This document shows positions 44,018 through 52,318 of a DNA stretch of 64,000 nt, piece after piece. Location of the stretch: positions 1 to 64,000 of the forward strand of contig JAUSMA010000071.1 in NCBI GenBank assembly GCA_030645475.1. Direction: 5' to 3'. This DNA is from Nitrospirota bacterium (GTDB lineage Bacteria; Nitrospirota; Nitrospiria; Nitrospirales; Nitrospiraceae). Below the pieces are notes generated by a model. It saw only the letters and a program-made list of their open reading frames with translations. It did not search any database and had not been told where the DNA came from. The position numbers and the translations under genes are program-made. How positions within the stretch are numbered: the stretch's first letter is position 1; each line of letters begins with the position of its first letter.

Positions 44018-45916
44018 TCATTCGACGGTCTCGAGTATGAGTTTCTTCCAACGGGGCAGGCGGGCGTCGAGAGTAAAGAAATCTTGCTTCTTTCGCCTCA
44101 AACATGAGGTGGCTGCAGCAGAAATAAGAGCACTAGCCAAATCCTCTGGGGTACTGGCGAACGAAACGCCCTCTCGTCCACGCAGGGGACTCAGGTTGAA
44201 GGTATTCGGGTCCCGGACCGAAATCACAGGTATGCCGGCACAATAGGCCTCGACGGCGGCCGAGGTCATCTCACTGGTATACGCCACATCACATTCGGAT
44301 AGCAGTGTAACCATAGGGGCCATCGTCACCGTCATGCGAACACCGGGATAGTCCTCTGGCTTGATCGGACAGGCTGGGTGAGGCTTTACCGTAATGACCG
44401 TCCCCGCTGGCAAGGAGGGCACTGCCAGCTTCAGCAAACACATTTGTACCTGTGTACTGCTCAACAGGTAATCGCCAAGCACAAGCAGGCGAAGTACTCC
44501 CTTCATCGGCGTTGAATCGGTTCTTGGCGCGGCACTGAACCCATCAAGATACAGATAGCGCAGGGCCTCTACCTCATTCAATTCATCCGCCGGATAACCA
44601 CCGGCAAGATAAGCCTGCATGGCAGCGGCTCCATTGAGCGCGACCTGATCTGGCAACGGCATGGGGTGATCGGCCTGTCGCTTGTAACTCCTCGGGTCGA
44701 AAAAATACCGTAAGTCCCAGAAACGTACAGTGGAATGGGGGCATCCAACAAGCTGTCCCTGACCCGACGCCGTCCATGCCTGTCTCAAGCCACATTCCCA
44801 ACCTTGATTTTCCTGAAGATACACCCCGATCCGCTGCCTGGGCAAAGACTTCATTGCAGACTCAAACAAGTTCAGGTTCAGGCAATTACTGATAGCGGTT
44901 GGGCCAACCATCGATTGCCGCCAATCATCTGCAAGCAAAGGCCAAAGCGCAAGCCCCCCGCTGGTCGTTACAGAAACCGGTTTCGGCAACTGCCTGCAAG
45001 CCCAGGCAATCTTGAACCAATCCCGGAGCGTCTTCAAGACAACGCGTACCGTCAAAAATGCATCAAGAGTGATATGGACCTGCGCGCCTAATGCCGCTTT
45101 GTTGAATTCGCGAATAGTGGACGCCGCTTTACCGGCACTAGGCAGTACACTATCCTTCACAAACAGATGCAGCCAGTTGGTTTTGCAGCCTTCACGCTGT
45201 AGGGTATCTGGGAGATGCGCCCAATACCGGCTCTCGTATCGTCCCTCTGTTACGGCACTCGGCGCCAAATTAAACAGGTAGGAGAAAAAGGTCACCTGTC
45301 CTTCCGTCTGCTGCCATCCCTTAAGACCGACACCCCGTAAAGGCCAACGAATAACCACGTAACGAACCAACCAAGCCCAAGCCTGCAGAGCAAGCGGCAG
45401 AGAATTGTATATACGTCGCATCCACGACAACTGCGCGACTGGCTTCGGCAGATATTGCCACGTGAATGCCACACCAGCCTTTGCACACCACAATCGCATA
45501 CACTCGGCCAGAGGTTGATTGGCGCTCGCAAGTGTAACGCGGCCCAGGGCTCGATCAGTCGCCCAATCGTCAAAAGTCATCATACGAATGGCATCATCAA
45601 TCTCTGGAGACCCTCCGTAGTTGCACTTTCCCGAAAGCAAAGTCATCCACCAGTAACTGAACCCGGGGCGTAACTCCAGATGATCGAGCAGTCGCCTGCC
45701 ACTGATTGATGTTTCTCCTAGCTCATAAATCCAAGCCAGAAACCTACTTCGAAGAACCTCCGCATTGGCTTCGACCAGCTTTGGGATTGAGGAGGCATGT
45801 GGCGTAGCGGCATCGCCGAAACTTCGCCAAAGCACTATCATCCAATCACCAACTGGCGGTGCCCCTTGACCATCCCACACAACTACGCTAGACAAGCTAT
45901 CACCGATCTTCTGCAA
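44018..45916 (-). CDS. Large surface-carbohydrate biosynthesis protein (TIGR04326-like)
   Basis: A 632-residue cytoplasmic protein that resembles the TIGR04326-type surface-carbohydrate family from memory. Seen: ATPHASSIPKLVEANAEVLRSRF, LAPSAVTEGRYESRYWAHLP, GVYLQENQGWECGLRQAW, GCPHSTVRFWDLRYF, and a C-terminal part with TVITVKPHPACPIKPEDYPG and DVAYTSEMTSAAVEAYCAGIPVI. The last two look like the nucleotide-binding half of capsule/GT-B-type transferases, so a glycosyltransferase role is likely. Start uncertain: the ORF begins at TTG 45916, and no ATG exists near. The gap upstream holds a cytidylyltransferase remnant. Confidence 0.75.
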   Translation of the reverse strand: MQKIGDSLSSVVVWDGQGAPPVGDWMIVLWRSFGDAATPHASSIPKLVEANAEVLRSRFLAWIYELGETSISGRRLLDHLELRPGFSYWWMTLLSGKCNYGGSPEIDDAIRMMTFDDWATDRALGRVTLASANQPLAECMRLWCAKAGVAFTWQYLPKPVAQLSWMRRIYNSLPLALQAWAWLVRYVVIRWPLRGVGLKGWQQTEGQVTFFSYLFNLAPSAVTEGRYESRYWAHLPDTLQREGCKTNWLHLFVKDSVLPSAGKAASTIREFNKAALGAQVHITLDAFLTVRVVLKTLRDWFKIAWACRQLPKPVSVTTSGGLALWPLLADDWRQSMVGPTAISNCLNLNLFESAMKSLPRQRIGVYLQENQGWECGLRQAWTASGQGQLVGCPHSTVRFWDLRYFFDPRSYKRQADHPMPLPDQVALNGAAAMQAYLAGGYPADELNEVEALRYLYLDGFSAAPRTDSTPMKGVLRLLVLGDYLLSSTQVQMCLLKLAVPSLPAGTVITVKPHPACPIKPEDYPGVRMTVTMAPMVTLLSECDVAYTSEMTSAAVEAYCAGIPVISVRDPNTFNLSPLRGREGVSFASTPEDLASALISAAATSCLRRKKQDFFTLDARLPRWKKLILETVE

Positions 45917-45943
45917 GCTGTACTCAGGCCTTCAAGGCCTGCA

Positions 45944-46180
45944 TCAAGCATTCGACCTTCTTGAAGTCATTTTGAATTTTGCCAATTTGCAGCGAACCGG
46001 AATTGGCTCGCGTGAGAAATACATTGCATCAGAGTGAAGACCGCTCACGACCTGGGTGCAGTTGCGGGCTTCAACTTCAGCAGCATCCTTGATCTCGATT
46101 GCCAGATTAACCACTTGAATAGCCGAATTGGCCAGCATCGCTTGTAGTGCTGCCCGGTAATAGTGACCACGCTCTAGTCT
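45944..46180 (-). pseudogene. Remnant of a KdsB/SpsF-like cytidylyltransferase
   Basis: Read on the minus strand from about 46180, an open frame gives RLERGHYYRAALQAMLANSA, then IKDAAEVEARNCTQVV and DAMYFSREPIP before running into unrelated sequence and a stop at 45944. YFSR(x)PIP is a hallmark of Kdo cytidylyltransferases and their relatives, whose full length is about 230-250 residues. Only ~60-70 family-like codons remain, and both ends are missing: the 5' part overlaps the SDR gene end and the 3' part is lost after PIP. No start codon with a Shine-Dalgarno sequence is apparent. Deletion debris of an activation gene is the simplest reading. Confidence 0.7.
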
Positions 46181-46926
46181 CCACCGGCAACGGTAACAAT
46201 TTCACCAGTTATGTAGCTGGCATCTATTGAGAGGAGGAAACCCATGGCGGCTGCGACTTCCTCCGGTTTTCCAGGTCGATGCATCGGAATCTTTTGAATC
46301 CGATCGGCGATTTCCTGAGCTGAGCGACCAGATTGCTGCTGCGGGCTATGGACGAACCCGGACCGCACTCCATTAATACATAGGCCTGACTTTGCAACAT
46401 CCCTCGAAAGACCACGCATTGACGTCTCCAAGGCTCCTTTAGCTGCAGCGTAATGGAGGCTACGCGGCGAACCACCGTACTTAGCCGCGATCGAGCTGAG
46501 ATACACTATGCGGCCTTCACCACGTTCCTGCATCTCGGGAATTACCAATCTGGTCAAGACGAACGGGACTACACAGTGCTCAAATACTGCCTGTTGCCAG
46601 TCCAACACTGAGGTTTCTTGCCATGCCTGCCAAGGAACACGCCCTCCGCACAAAGCCATACCATGAAGGGTGCCCATTTCAGAACGAACGCGGTCCAGCA
46701 ACTGAACACACGACTCTTCGGAATCGAGCGGCGATTGAAGACAAACACCACGGGCACCACCCTGCTCAAGGCTTTCTTGCAGATGTTCTACCGCCAACCG
46801 GTTTTTACAATACTGCAATCCAATCACCACACCAGGCCTTATCAGTCTACGAACAAGAGCAGAGCCGATAGTCCCCGACGCACCGACGACGAGATACGTT
46901 TCTGGATTTGCAGTTTGCTGAGTCAC
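46174..46926 (-). CDS. Short-chain dehydrogenase/reductase
   Basis: A 250-residue classical SDR with VVGASGTIGSALVRRLI (NAD(P) site), YLSSIAAKYGGSPRSLHYAAAKGALE (Ser, Tyr and Lys in YAAAK), RSGFVHSP and the C-terminal ITGEIVTVAGGD. It resembles 3-oxoacyl-ACP reductases, but in this setting a sugar or sugar-acid substrate is more likely. GTG start at 46926, 5 bp after the radical SAM gene. It lies against the cytidylyltransferase remnant. Confidence 0.88.
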   Translation of the reverse strand: MTQQTANPETYLVVGASGTIGSALVRRLIRPGVVIGLQYCKNRLAVEHLQESLEQGGARGVCLQSPLDSEESCVQLLDRVRSEMGTLHGMALCGGRVPWQAWQETSVLDWQQAVFEHCVVPFVLTRLVIPEMQERGEGRIVYLSSIAAKYGGSPRSLHYAAAKGALETSMRGLSRDVAKSGLCINGVRSGFVHSPQQQSGRSAQEIADRIQKIPMHRPGKPEEVAAAMGFLLSIDASYITGEIVTVAGGD

Positions 46927-46931
46927 AGTGG

Positions 46932-48095
46932 TCAGACTACGGCACAGCGGTTACAAGGACCAACCCCGTCGCGCCTGCCAGTAAGATGCGCATCACGCAA
47001 ACTGGAATAGCCAGAAGAACGCCACATCGCCGATAACGTATGCCCTGGGAATGTTCCTACCGACAACGTTGACTTATAGTCAACATCGCAGGGGTTTACC
47101 TTTCCATCCCACCAGACGAACATCCGGCGCCACAAGTCTGAACAGGGCTCGCCAAGATCCGTAATCGAGCGGCTGTAAACATTCTCCCAAGGATTGTATT
47201 GAACAAATGCAACCTGATCCACCAGACTACCCCATACACGCTGCATGGAGTCGAGGCTTTGGTCGTCAGAGAATTGCACCCCTGATACTCGAGTTATGAC
47301 AGGCAGACTCGAGTACTGGGTTTGGCGTATCTTCTGGAATCGTTCGATATTACTGAGCACCGTCGCAAGATTGCCGTTCACCCGCAACTTGCTATACAGC
47401 GGTTCCTCTGCGGCATCAGCAGAAAACACCACCGTCTTCACACCACCTGAAAGTATCGCGTGACATTTGGCCTCATCCAACAAAGAGGCATTCGTATTAA
47501 GTTTCAGGTTAAGAAACTTCCCCTGCGTGTAGCTCAACATTGGAATAATATCCTTGCAGAGCAACGGCTCACCACGTGATGCGAGCGAAATAAATTCGAC
47601 GTTGCCCTGAGCCTGATCAACAATCTGCCGAAACAACTCGAAGGACATCTGTCCCATATATCCCGCAGATTTTGCCGTAAACGTCGGATCGGTTTCAAAA
47701 CAGAACACACAGCGAAAATTGCAAACCGACGCGGGCTCAATCTGTAAATATGGCGGGTACTCGTCGAGCACTTTCAGCTGAGGAAAGACTTCATACCGGT
47801 AACGATGCACCAAATACCGCGGCAGCACGATATCGTCGTACGTTGCGATCTCTTGCACAACATTCGGAGCCAGAGAAAACCTCGGCTCACGTTCTGGCCC
47901 GGCCGGATCAAATAAATCCTTATACACCTGCGCCAAAATTTTCCTGTGCGCGTCTGAAAGACCATTGGCAAGATCATCTCTGCCCCTCAAGGCCGCAACT
48001 CGAATCATGACCGCCGCAAGCGCATTGTCATGGCCATGTCGGATCTCGACAAAACTGTTGTGCTTCTTATAGATGGGACCGCTTCCCGTTTCCAT
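46932..48095 (-). CDS. Radical SAM protein with SPASM-like C-terminus
   Basis: A 387-residue radical SAM enzyme. The cluster motif is CNFRCVFC (CxxxCxxC) after PPYLQIEPASV. Further signs are LASRGEPLLCKDIIPML and LNLKLNTNASLLDEAKCHAIL, and C-terminal cysteines in PCSDLWRRMFVWWDGKVNPC and GPCNRCAVV suggest an auxiliary iron-sulfur cluster (SPASM-like). Such proteins in glycan loci may remodel sugars or modify peptides; the substrate is unknown. The start at 48095 (METGSGPIYKK) fits the gap after the cytidylyltransferase gene. Confidence 0.87.
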   Translation of the reverse strand: METGSGPIYKKHNSFVEIRHGHDNALAAVMIRVAALRGRDDLANGLSDAHRKILAQVYKDLFDPAGPEREPRFSLAPNVVQEIATYDDIVLPRYLVHRYRYEVFPQLKVLDEYPPYLQIEPASVCNFRCVFCFETDPTFTAKSAGYMGQMSFELFRQIVDQAQGNVEFISLASRGEPLLCKDIIPMLSYTQGKFLNLKLNTNASLLDEAKCHAILSGGVKTVVFSADAAEEPLYSKLRVNGNLATVLSNIERFQKIRQTQYSSLPVITRVSGVQFSDDQSLDSMQRVWGSLVDQVAFVQYNPWENVYSRSITDLGEPCSDLWRRMFVWWDGKVNPCDVDYKSTLSVGTFPGHTLSAMWRSSGYSSLRDAHLTGRRDGVGPCNRCAVV

Positions 48096-48103
48096 GGCTA
48101 GAT

Positions 48104-48859
48104 TTACGCCTCCTGAATGCCGTGTTTCCGAAGCCAAAACTCTACCATCGGCACTTGCCATTCATAGTCCACATCGCATCCTCCCCATGATGGGATAGGT
48201 GCAATCCGTTGCCCCATCCACTTCTGCGGTAACAGGCCTTCACTCATCTGCTCCAAGCACTTTGGCCGAACTACTGAAACCGACATATCGGCAAAATGCA
48301 CATCCCCCTGCGAATCCCGATCACAGTTGAGCGTACGAGGATCTCCGAAAGTTTCGAACGGCACAAAAGGCCTTAGGCAACCGTCCGAATGGAGTTTCCG
48401 AGCCCGCAAGGGACTCCACATGTTGTACACCGATGTCGTCACGGCTGAATCAAAATGTGCATCCCTACGGAGAGTCTCAATCCCTTGGTCCATCAATTGA
48501 CTCGTGATCGTTGCGGCGTTGGCGAACAATAGGATCATCAACTCTACCTCTAGTCCCTGCGACGCCAACCTTCTTTGTATTTCCCGATAGCCGTGCACGA
48601 ACACGTCTTCGCCTAAGGCCTGCTTCGTCGCCAACTCAGCTGGCCGCTCGATGAGCTCTGCGCCATATCCCTTGGCGATGTCCATGATCTCAGGAGAATC
48701 CGTGGAGACAAAGATCCGTTCCACATAGCGCGAACCTTTCGCTGCCAGGAGCGGATACGCTGCAAGAGGCCGCCCGAGAACCGGATATACGTTCTTCCCG
48801 GGAAACCCAATACTGCCTTTCCGTCCGATCATTAATGCGCAAACCACGGATTTACTCAT
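48104..48859 (-). CDS. Acylneuraminate cytidylyltransferase-like protein
   Basis: A 251-residue nucleotidyltransferase of the NeuA family. Seen: VCALMIGRKGSIGFPGKNVYPVLG (the expected Arg/Lys-rich CTP-binding loop), RIFVSTDSPEIMDIAKGYGAELIERP and MNLLFANA-type NAAT region (ILLFANAATITSQLMD). It probably makes a CMP-sugar acid, giving the locus a second activation step beside the gene at 53550. Overlaps the HAD gene by ATGA and is followed by the radical SAM gene. Confidence 0.86.
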   Translation of the reverse strand: MSKSVVCALMIGRKGSIGFPGKNVYPVLGRPLAAYPLLAAKGSRYVERIFVSTDSPEIMDIAKGYGAELIERPAELATKQALGEDVFVHGYREIQRRLASQGLEVELMILLFANAATITSQLMDQGIETLRRDAHFDSAVTTSVYNMWSPLRARKLHSDGCLRPFVPFETFGDPRTLNCDRDSQGDVHFADMSVSVVRPKCLEQMSEGLLPQKWMGQRIAPIPSWGGCDVDYEWQVPMVEFWLRKHGIQEA

Positions 48860-49542
48860 ACCCCTCCCAATCCCTCAGAATATTCGAGGCCATCAAAACT
48901 CGCCCCTTGGTATCGGCTTTGCAAATCATGAGTTAACGGGGTCCGCCGAAGCAGAAAGGGCACCTGATTTGCGGAAGCGGCATTAAAGTCCGCCTCTGAA
49001 TCTCCGACCACTAACACTTGGTCACGAGCATACTGAAATCGCCGCAGCACATCCCCTATTGCCGAAGCTTTTGGTCTCGGAGCGCCGTGCACCTCCCGGA
49101 AACAGTGGCCGATCTCCAGCACGTTCAATATTTGCAGAATTTCTTCCTGGGGCGTTGCAGTCAGGAGCACAAAGTACTGCCGGGAATACTGCTCTTGCAA
49201 ATACTCACGCACACCCGGGACCCATGCCGCATCGATAACAGACTGCCACACCTGTCGCGCAAATCGGTCACAGAATTCATTGACCTGCTCTACTGTCCCT
49301 GGCTCGCCGGCCCAGCGAAGATAGATGGGAATCTTTTCAAAGCGCGAAACACCTGCATGGGCTTCATGATGTTCCCGCACACGATCGGCAAGATCCCTGC
49401 CGTAGGACAAAAATAGTTGCTCGAACGCAACAGACTTGGCGATCACAGAGTCCTTGATGACCCCGTCGAAATCCCAAAACACCAGCCGTTTGCTGCGGAT
49501 TAGGTTCCTGGCGTTTGCGCTCTGACCCAAATCTGATTCCAA
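48856..49542 (-). CDS. HAD-family hydrolase
   Basis: A 228-residue HAD phosphatase of the phosphoglycolate/beta-phosphoglucomutase type: FWDFDGVIKDSVIAKSVAFEQ (motif I with a cap insert), FVLLTATPQEEILQILNVL (motif II), GDVLRRFQYARDQVLVVGDSEADFNAA (motif III/IV). It may remove phosphate from a sugar-acid phosphate before CMP activation by the overlapping cytidylyltransferase gene, as KdsC-like or NeuA-coupled phosphatases do. The ORF starts at TTG 49542 and overlaps the FkbM gene by 43 nt; a GTG at about codon 21 is an alternative. Confidence 0.85.
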   Translation of the reverse strand: MESDLGQSANARNLIRSKRLVFWDFDGVIKDSVIAKSVAFEQLFLSYGRDLADRVREHHEAHAGVSRFEKIPIYLRWAGEPGTVEQVNEFCDRFARQVWQSVIDAAWVPGVREYLQEQYSRQYFVLLTATPQEEILQILNVLEIGHCFREVHGAPRPKASAIGDVLRRFQYARDQVLVVGDSEADFNAASANQVPFLLRRTPLTHDLQSRYQGASFDGLEYSEGLGGV

Positions 49543-50366
49543 ACCTTTCCCCCGCCAAATGATTCTGCACTGTCGAACAGCGCCGAATGGCGCTTCTCTT
49601 TCAACACAAGCCCCGCCTCAAGAAGCAATTTCTGACACTGCTCCGCTTGTTCATGAAAGCTGTCATTGACCTCGATCAATACACCATCCACTTTCTTCAA
49701 TACAGCCATCGCTCCTCGCAATACGAGATGCTCAATCCCGTCCACATCAATTTTGATGAAGTTCGGTTGTGGCACTCGTAGAAGCTGCACAGCATCCGAA
49801 CCGGAAACGCCTATGGTCTGGAACTTGAACACCGGTTGCATCCTCTGACCATCCCAGCCGTAGTCTTGTCCGAAGGTCGATAACGCGCCTCCCCAATCAG
49901 TCGTTGTCATATTCAATGTGTTTATTGCCATCGAATCGAAAAGCGGTAAGGGAACGATGACAATTTTACCCGTGAGTCCATTGAGACAAATATTCCTGGC
50001 AAGCAATTCCAAGTTAAAAACAGAAGGTTCGAACGCAAACACCTGACAGTCCCTAGCCTTGGCAGAGTAACAAGAATATAGACCTACATTTGCGCCAATA
50101 TCCCATACGACTGCCCCACGGGGGATCGCATCGATCCATTCGAGCGTTTCAGGCTCTTTAGTCGAGAAGCTCTCCACACGAAAACGGTTCAGATTATTGG
50201 GCACGGCAAAGGTAAGTGTCGTCTTCTGATGGGTTAAAGTCTGCGTTGCCTGCATTGCCGTATTCACGATGATTTCAAATGCATAGGCACCCGGCCGTGT
50301 CTTCCTAAGCCAACGACTACTTGTGCTAAGGGATGCTTTAATAAACTTCTTGCTTGTACTGAACAT
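49500..50366 (-). CDS. FkbM-family methyltransferase
   Basis: A 288-residue SAM-dependent methyltransferase of the FkbM type: PRGAVVWDIGANVGLYSCYSAK (motif I), VFAFEPSVFNLELLARN, NFIKIDVDGIEHLVLRGA (the diagnostic KIDVDGxE) and VDGVLIEVNDSF. It likely O-methylates a sugar or sugar substituent. Encoded right before the HAD/cytidylyltransferase pair. Confidence 0.92.
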   Translation of the reverse strand: MFSTSKKFIKASLSTSSRWLRKTRPGAYAFEIIVNTAMQATQTLTHQKTTLTFAVPNNLNRFRVESFSTKEPETLEWIDAIPRGAVVWDIGANVGLYSCYSAKARDCQVFAFEPSVFNLELLARNICLNGLTGKIVIVPLPLFDSMAINTLNMTTTDWGGALSTFGQDYGWDGQRMQPVFKFQTIGVSGSDAVQLLRVPQPNFIKIDVDGIEHLVLRGAMAVLKKVDGVLIEVNDSFHEQAEQCQKLLLEAGLVLKEKRHSALFDSAESFGGGKVWNQIWVRAQTPGT

Positions 50367-50419
50367 GGTGTTGGGAGGGCTTCTTTAGCTATCAGTAATC
50401 CGACGGACCTGGAGAAGAA

Positions 50420-51310
50420 CTACAGCTGCGAGCGATCAGCGGACTTTCTACTACGCACATCTTCGATCAATTGGATCAACCCCTGCCCTAGGTCCACATG
50501 CATCGGTGGTACATATTTCCGCCCAAGTTTTGGCTGGTAGGCATAGGGTGTACGCACATAGTGACCGGGCTGATCGTTGGCAACAAACTCAACGGGCTTG
50601 TTCAAGCCTAATATCTCAGCCAGCATTTCAAGCAGATCGAGCACTCGCATGGGTTCCTGCCCAGTAAGGATGACACTTTGGTTGCGAAACTCCTCGCCGA
50701 GTGCCGCGACACTGGCACGCGCCGCATCCTCCACATGAATATACTCGCGCAGTGCATCGGCACTGCCCTCGTATCGTACGATGCCGGTCTCCAATGCATT
50801 CTTCACAATGCGATACAACCCGTTGCTCAGATCAGCGCGCGGGCCATAGAGCGAGCCATATCGCAGAATCGTGTAGTCGAGTCCGTACGCTCGCTGGTAT
50901 TCGTCTACATACTGCTCGGCCGCCTGTTTACTGCAACGATAAAAGCCTCCTTGACGGCTATAGACATACACCGTACTGGCATAGACAAAACGCTTTACCC
51001 CATGTCGCCGACAGGCTTCCATAACGTACGTGTTACCGAGGACGTTTATTCGCACTGTTTCAACGGGCTTATCGAGGGCTTCGTTCAGATCCGCCAACGC
51101 GGCAAAGTTATAAACAACGTCAGAACCAGCAACAGCCGCCGCAACGCCGTCGGCGTCCATGAGATCACCGATCACCATTTCCTGATCTGGCCGCAACCAC
51201 GAGGACGGATTACGATCGTAAATGCGGACACCATGCCCCTCGTCACTCAGCGCATCGGCGACATGGCTTCCCAGAAATCCTGAACCACCGATCACACAGA
51301 CTTTTCTCAT
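50420..51310 (-). CDS. NAD-dependent epimerase/dehydratase
   Basis: A 296-residue extended SDR: RKVCVIGGSGFLGSHVADAL, VVYNFAALADLNEALDKP, FVYASTVYVYSRQGGFYRCSKQAAEQY (YRCSK supplies the catalytic pair), LRYGSLYGPRADLSNG. It acts on a nucleotide sugar, probably in the nonulosonate or neutral-sugar branch. The start at 51310 follows the previous stop by 1 nt; an upstream in-frame ATG inside the previous gene is less likely. Confidence 0.9.
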   Translation of the reverse strand: MRKVCVIGGSGFLGSHVADALSDEGHGVRIYDRNPSSWLRPDQEMVIGDLMDADGVAAAVAGSDVVYNFAALADLNEALDKPVETVRINVLGNTYVMEACRRHGVKRFVYASTVYVYSRQGGFYRCSKQAAEQYVDEYQRAYGLDYTILRYGSLYGPRADLSNGLYRIVKNALETGIVRYEGSADALREYIHVEDAARASVAALGEEFRNQSVILTGQEPMRVLDLLEMLAEILGLNKPVEFVANDQPGHYVRTPYAYQPKLGRKYVPPMHVDLGQGLIQLIEDVRSRKSADRSQL

Positions 51311-51311
51311 A

Positions 51312-52295
51312 TCACAAGCCCTGCCGCTGGACATCATATTCACCTGGCGGGACCAAACCCATCAGGGGTTGACCGGTGAGGAATCGCACAGCCTCCTCCG
51401 TCGCCTCAATCTCCATACGTATTCTACAGTCTATCGACATGGACCCCATATGCGATGTCAACAAGCATCGCTCACTACTCCCCAACTCGCCCAGATAGGG
51501 CTCCTGCTCAAAAACATCGATTGCCGCGCCTGATAAATGCCCTTCTGACAAAACTCTCACTAGATCGTGCTCGTTGATAATACCGCCGCGTGAGGTATTA
51601 ATCACCGCCGCATCGGCCTTCATACTCTTGAGCTGCTCGTAGCGAATCATATTTTTTGTCTGCCCCGTGAGCGGTAAATGCAAACTGATGACATCGGCCT
51701 CTCGGAAAATGGCTTCTTTATCCATCCACTCAAGCTTGAGGGCCGGAGCAACATTTAAAACCGGGTGTAAGTCATTGACCAGCACCCTCGGCGTCCCGAA
51801 AGCTGCCAAACGCCGCAATACACGCCCACCAATGCGACCGACACCAAGGATGCCAATGGTGATTTCTGGAATGCGGCGTCCAAAATGGCGATGCCACTCA
51901 CCGCGATGCATTTGTGAATTCGCGACATGAACGTGGCGCAATAAGGTCAGCATGAGGCCGATCGTAAATTCCGCCACCGCAGGCGCCGGTGCGTCAGGAG
52001 TATAACTCACCTGTATCCCGCGTCGCTCCGCTGCTAACAGATCAACATTATCCAGGCCGATGCCCACCCGGGAAATCAGCCTCAAGTTCTTGGCGCGGCT
52101 CATGACCATGTCGGTAATCGGCTCAGTCCCTGCGATGAGCACATCAAAGTCTGCCACCATATCAGCTAACTCGTCTTCTTTCAGCTTCCGGCCAATGGGA
52201 TTGATGACATAGTGAATCCCTGCGCTTTCTAATAGCTCGATAGGTAACCGGTTTTTGTCTGCAAAGGGAACTGTCGTGATCAGGGCCTTAGGCAT
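51312..52295 (-). CDS. D-2-hydroxyacid dehydrogenase, phosphoglycerate-dehydrogenase-like
   Basis: 327 residues. NAD site TIGILGVGRIGGRVLRRL; catalytic Arg in ISRVGIGLDNVD, Glu in VINTSRGGIINEHDL and His in LLTSHMGSM. It converts a 2-keto acid to a D-2-hydroxy acid or the reverse. GGGGGAG lies about 5 nt before the ATG at 52295, which is preferred over 52322. One of three such genes in the locus, between an epimerase and a putative polysaccharide protein. Confidence 0.9.
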   Translation of the reverse strand: MPKALITTVPFADKNRLPIELLESAGIHYVINPIGRKLKEDELADMVADFDVLIAGTEPITDMVMSRAKNLRLISRVGIGLDNVDLLAAERRGIQVSYTPDAPAPAVAEFTIGLMLTLLRHVHVANSQMHRGEWHRHFGRRIPEITIGILGVGRIGGRVLRRLAAFGTPRVLVNDLHPVLNVAPALKLEWMDKEAIFREADVISLHLPLTGQTKNMIRYEQLKSMKADAAVINTSRGGIINEHDLVRVLSEGHLSGAAIDVFEQEPYLGELGSSERCLLTSHMGSMSIDCRIRMEIEATEEAVRFLTGQPLMGLVPPGEYDVQRQGL

Positions 52296-52318
52296 GGGCT
52301 CCCCCTTAAATCTCACCC

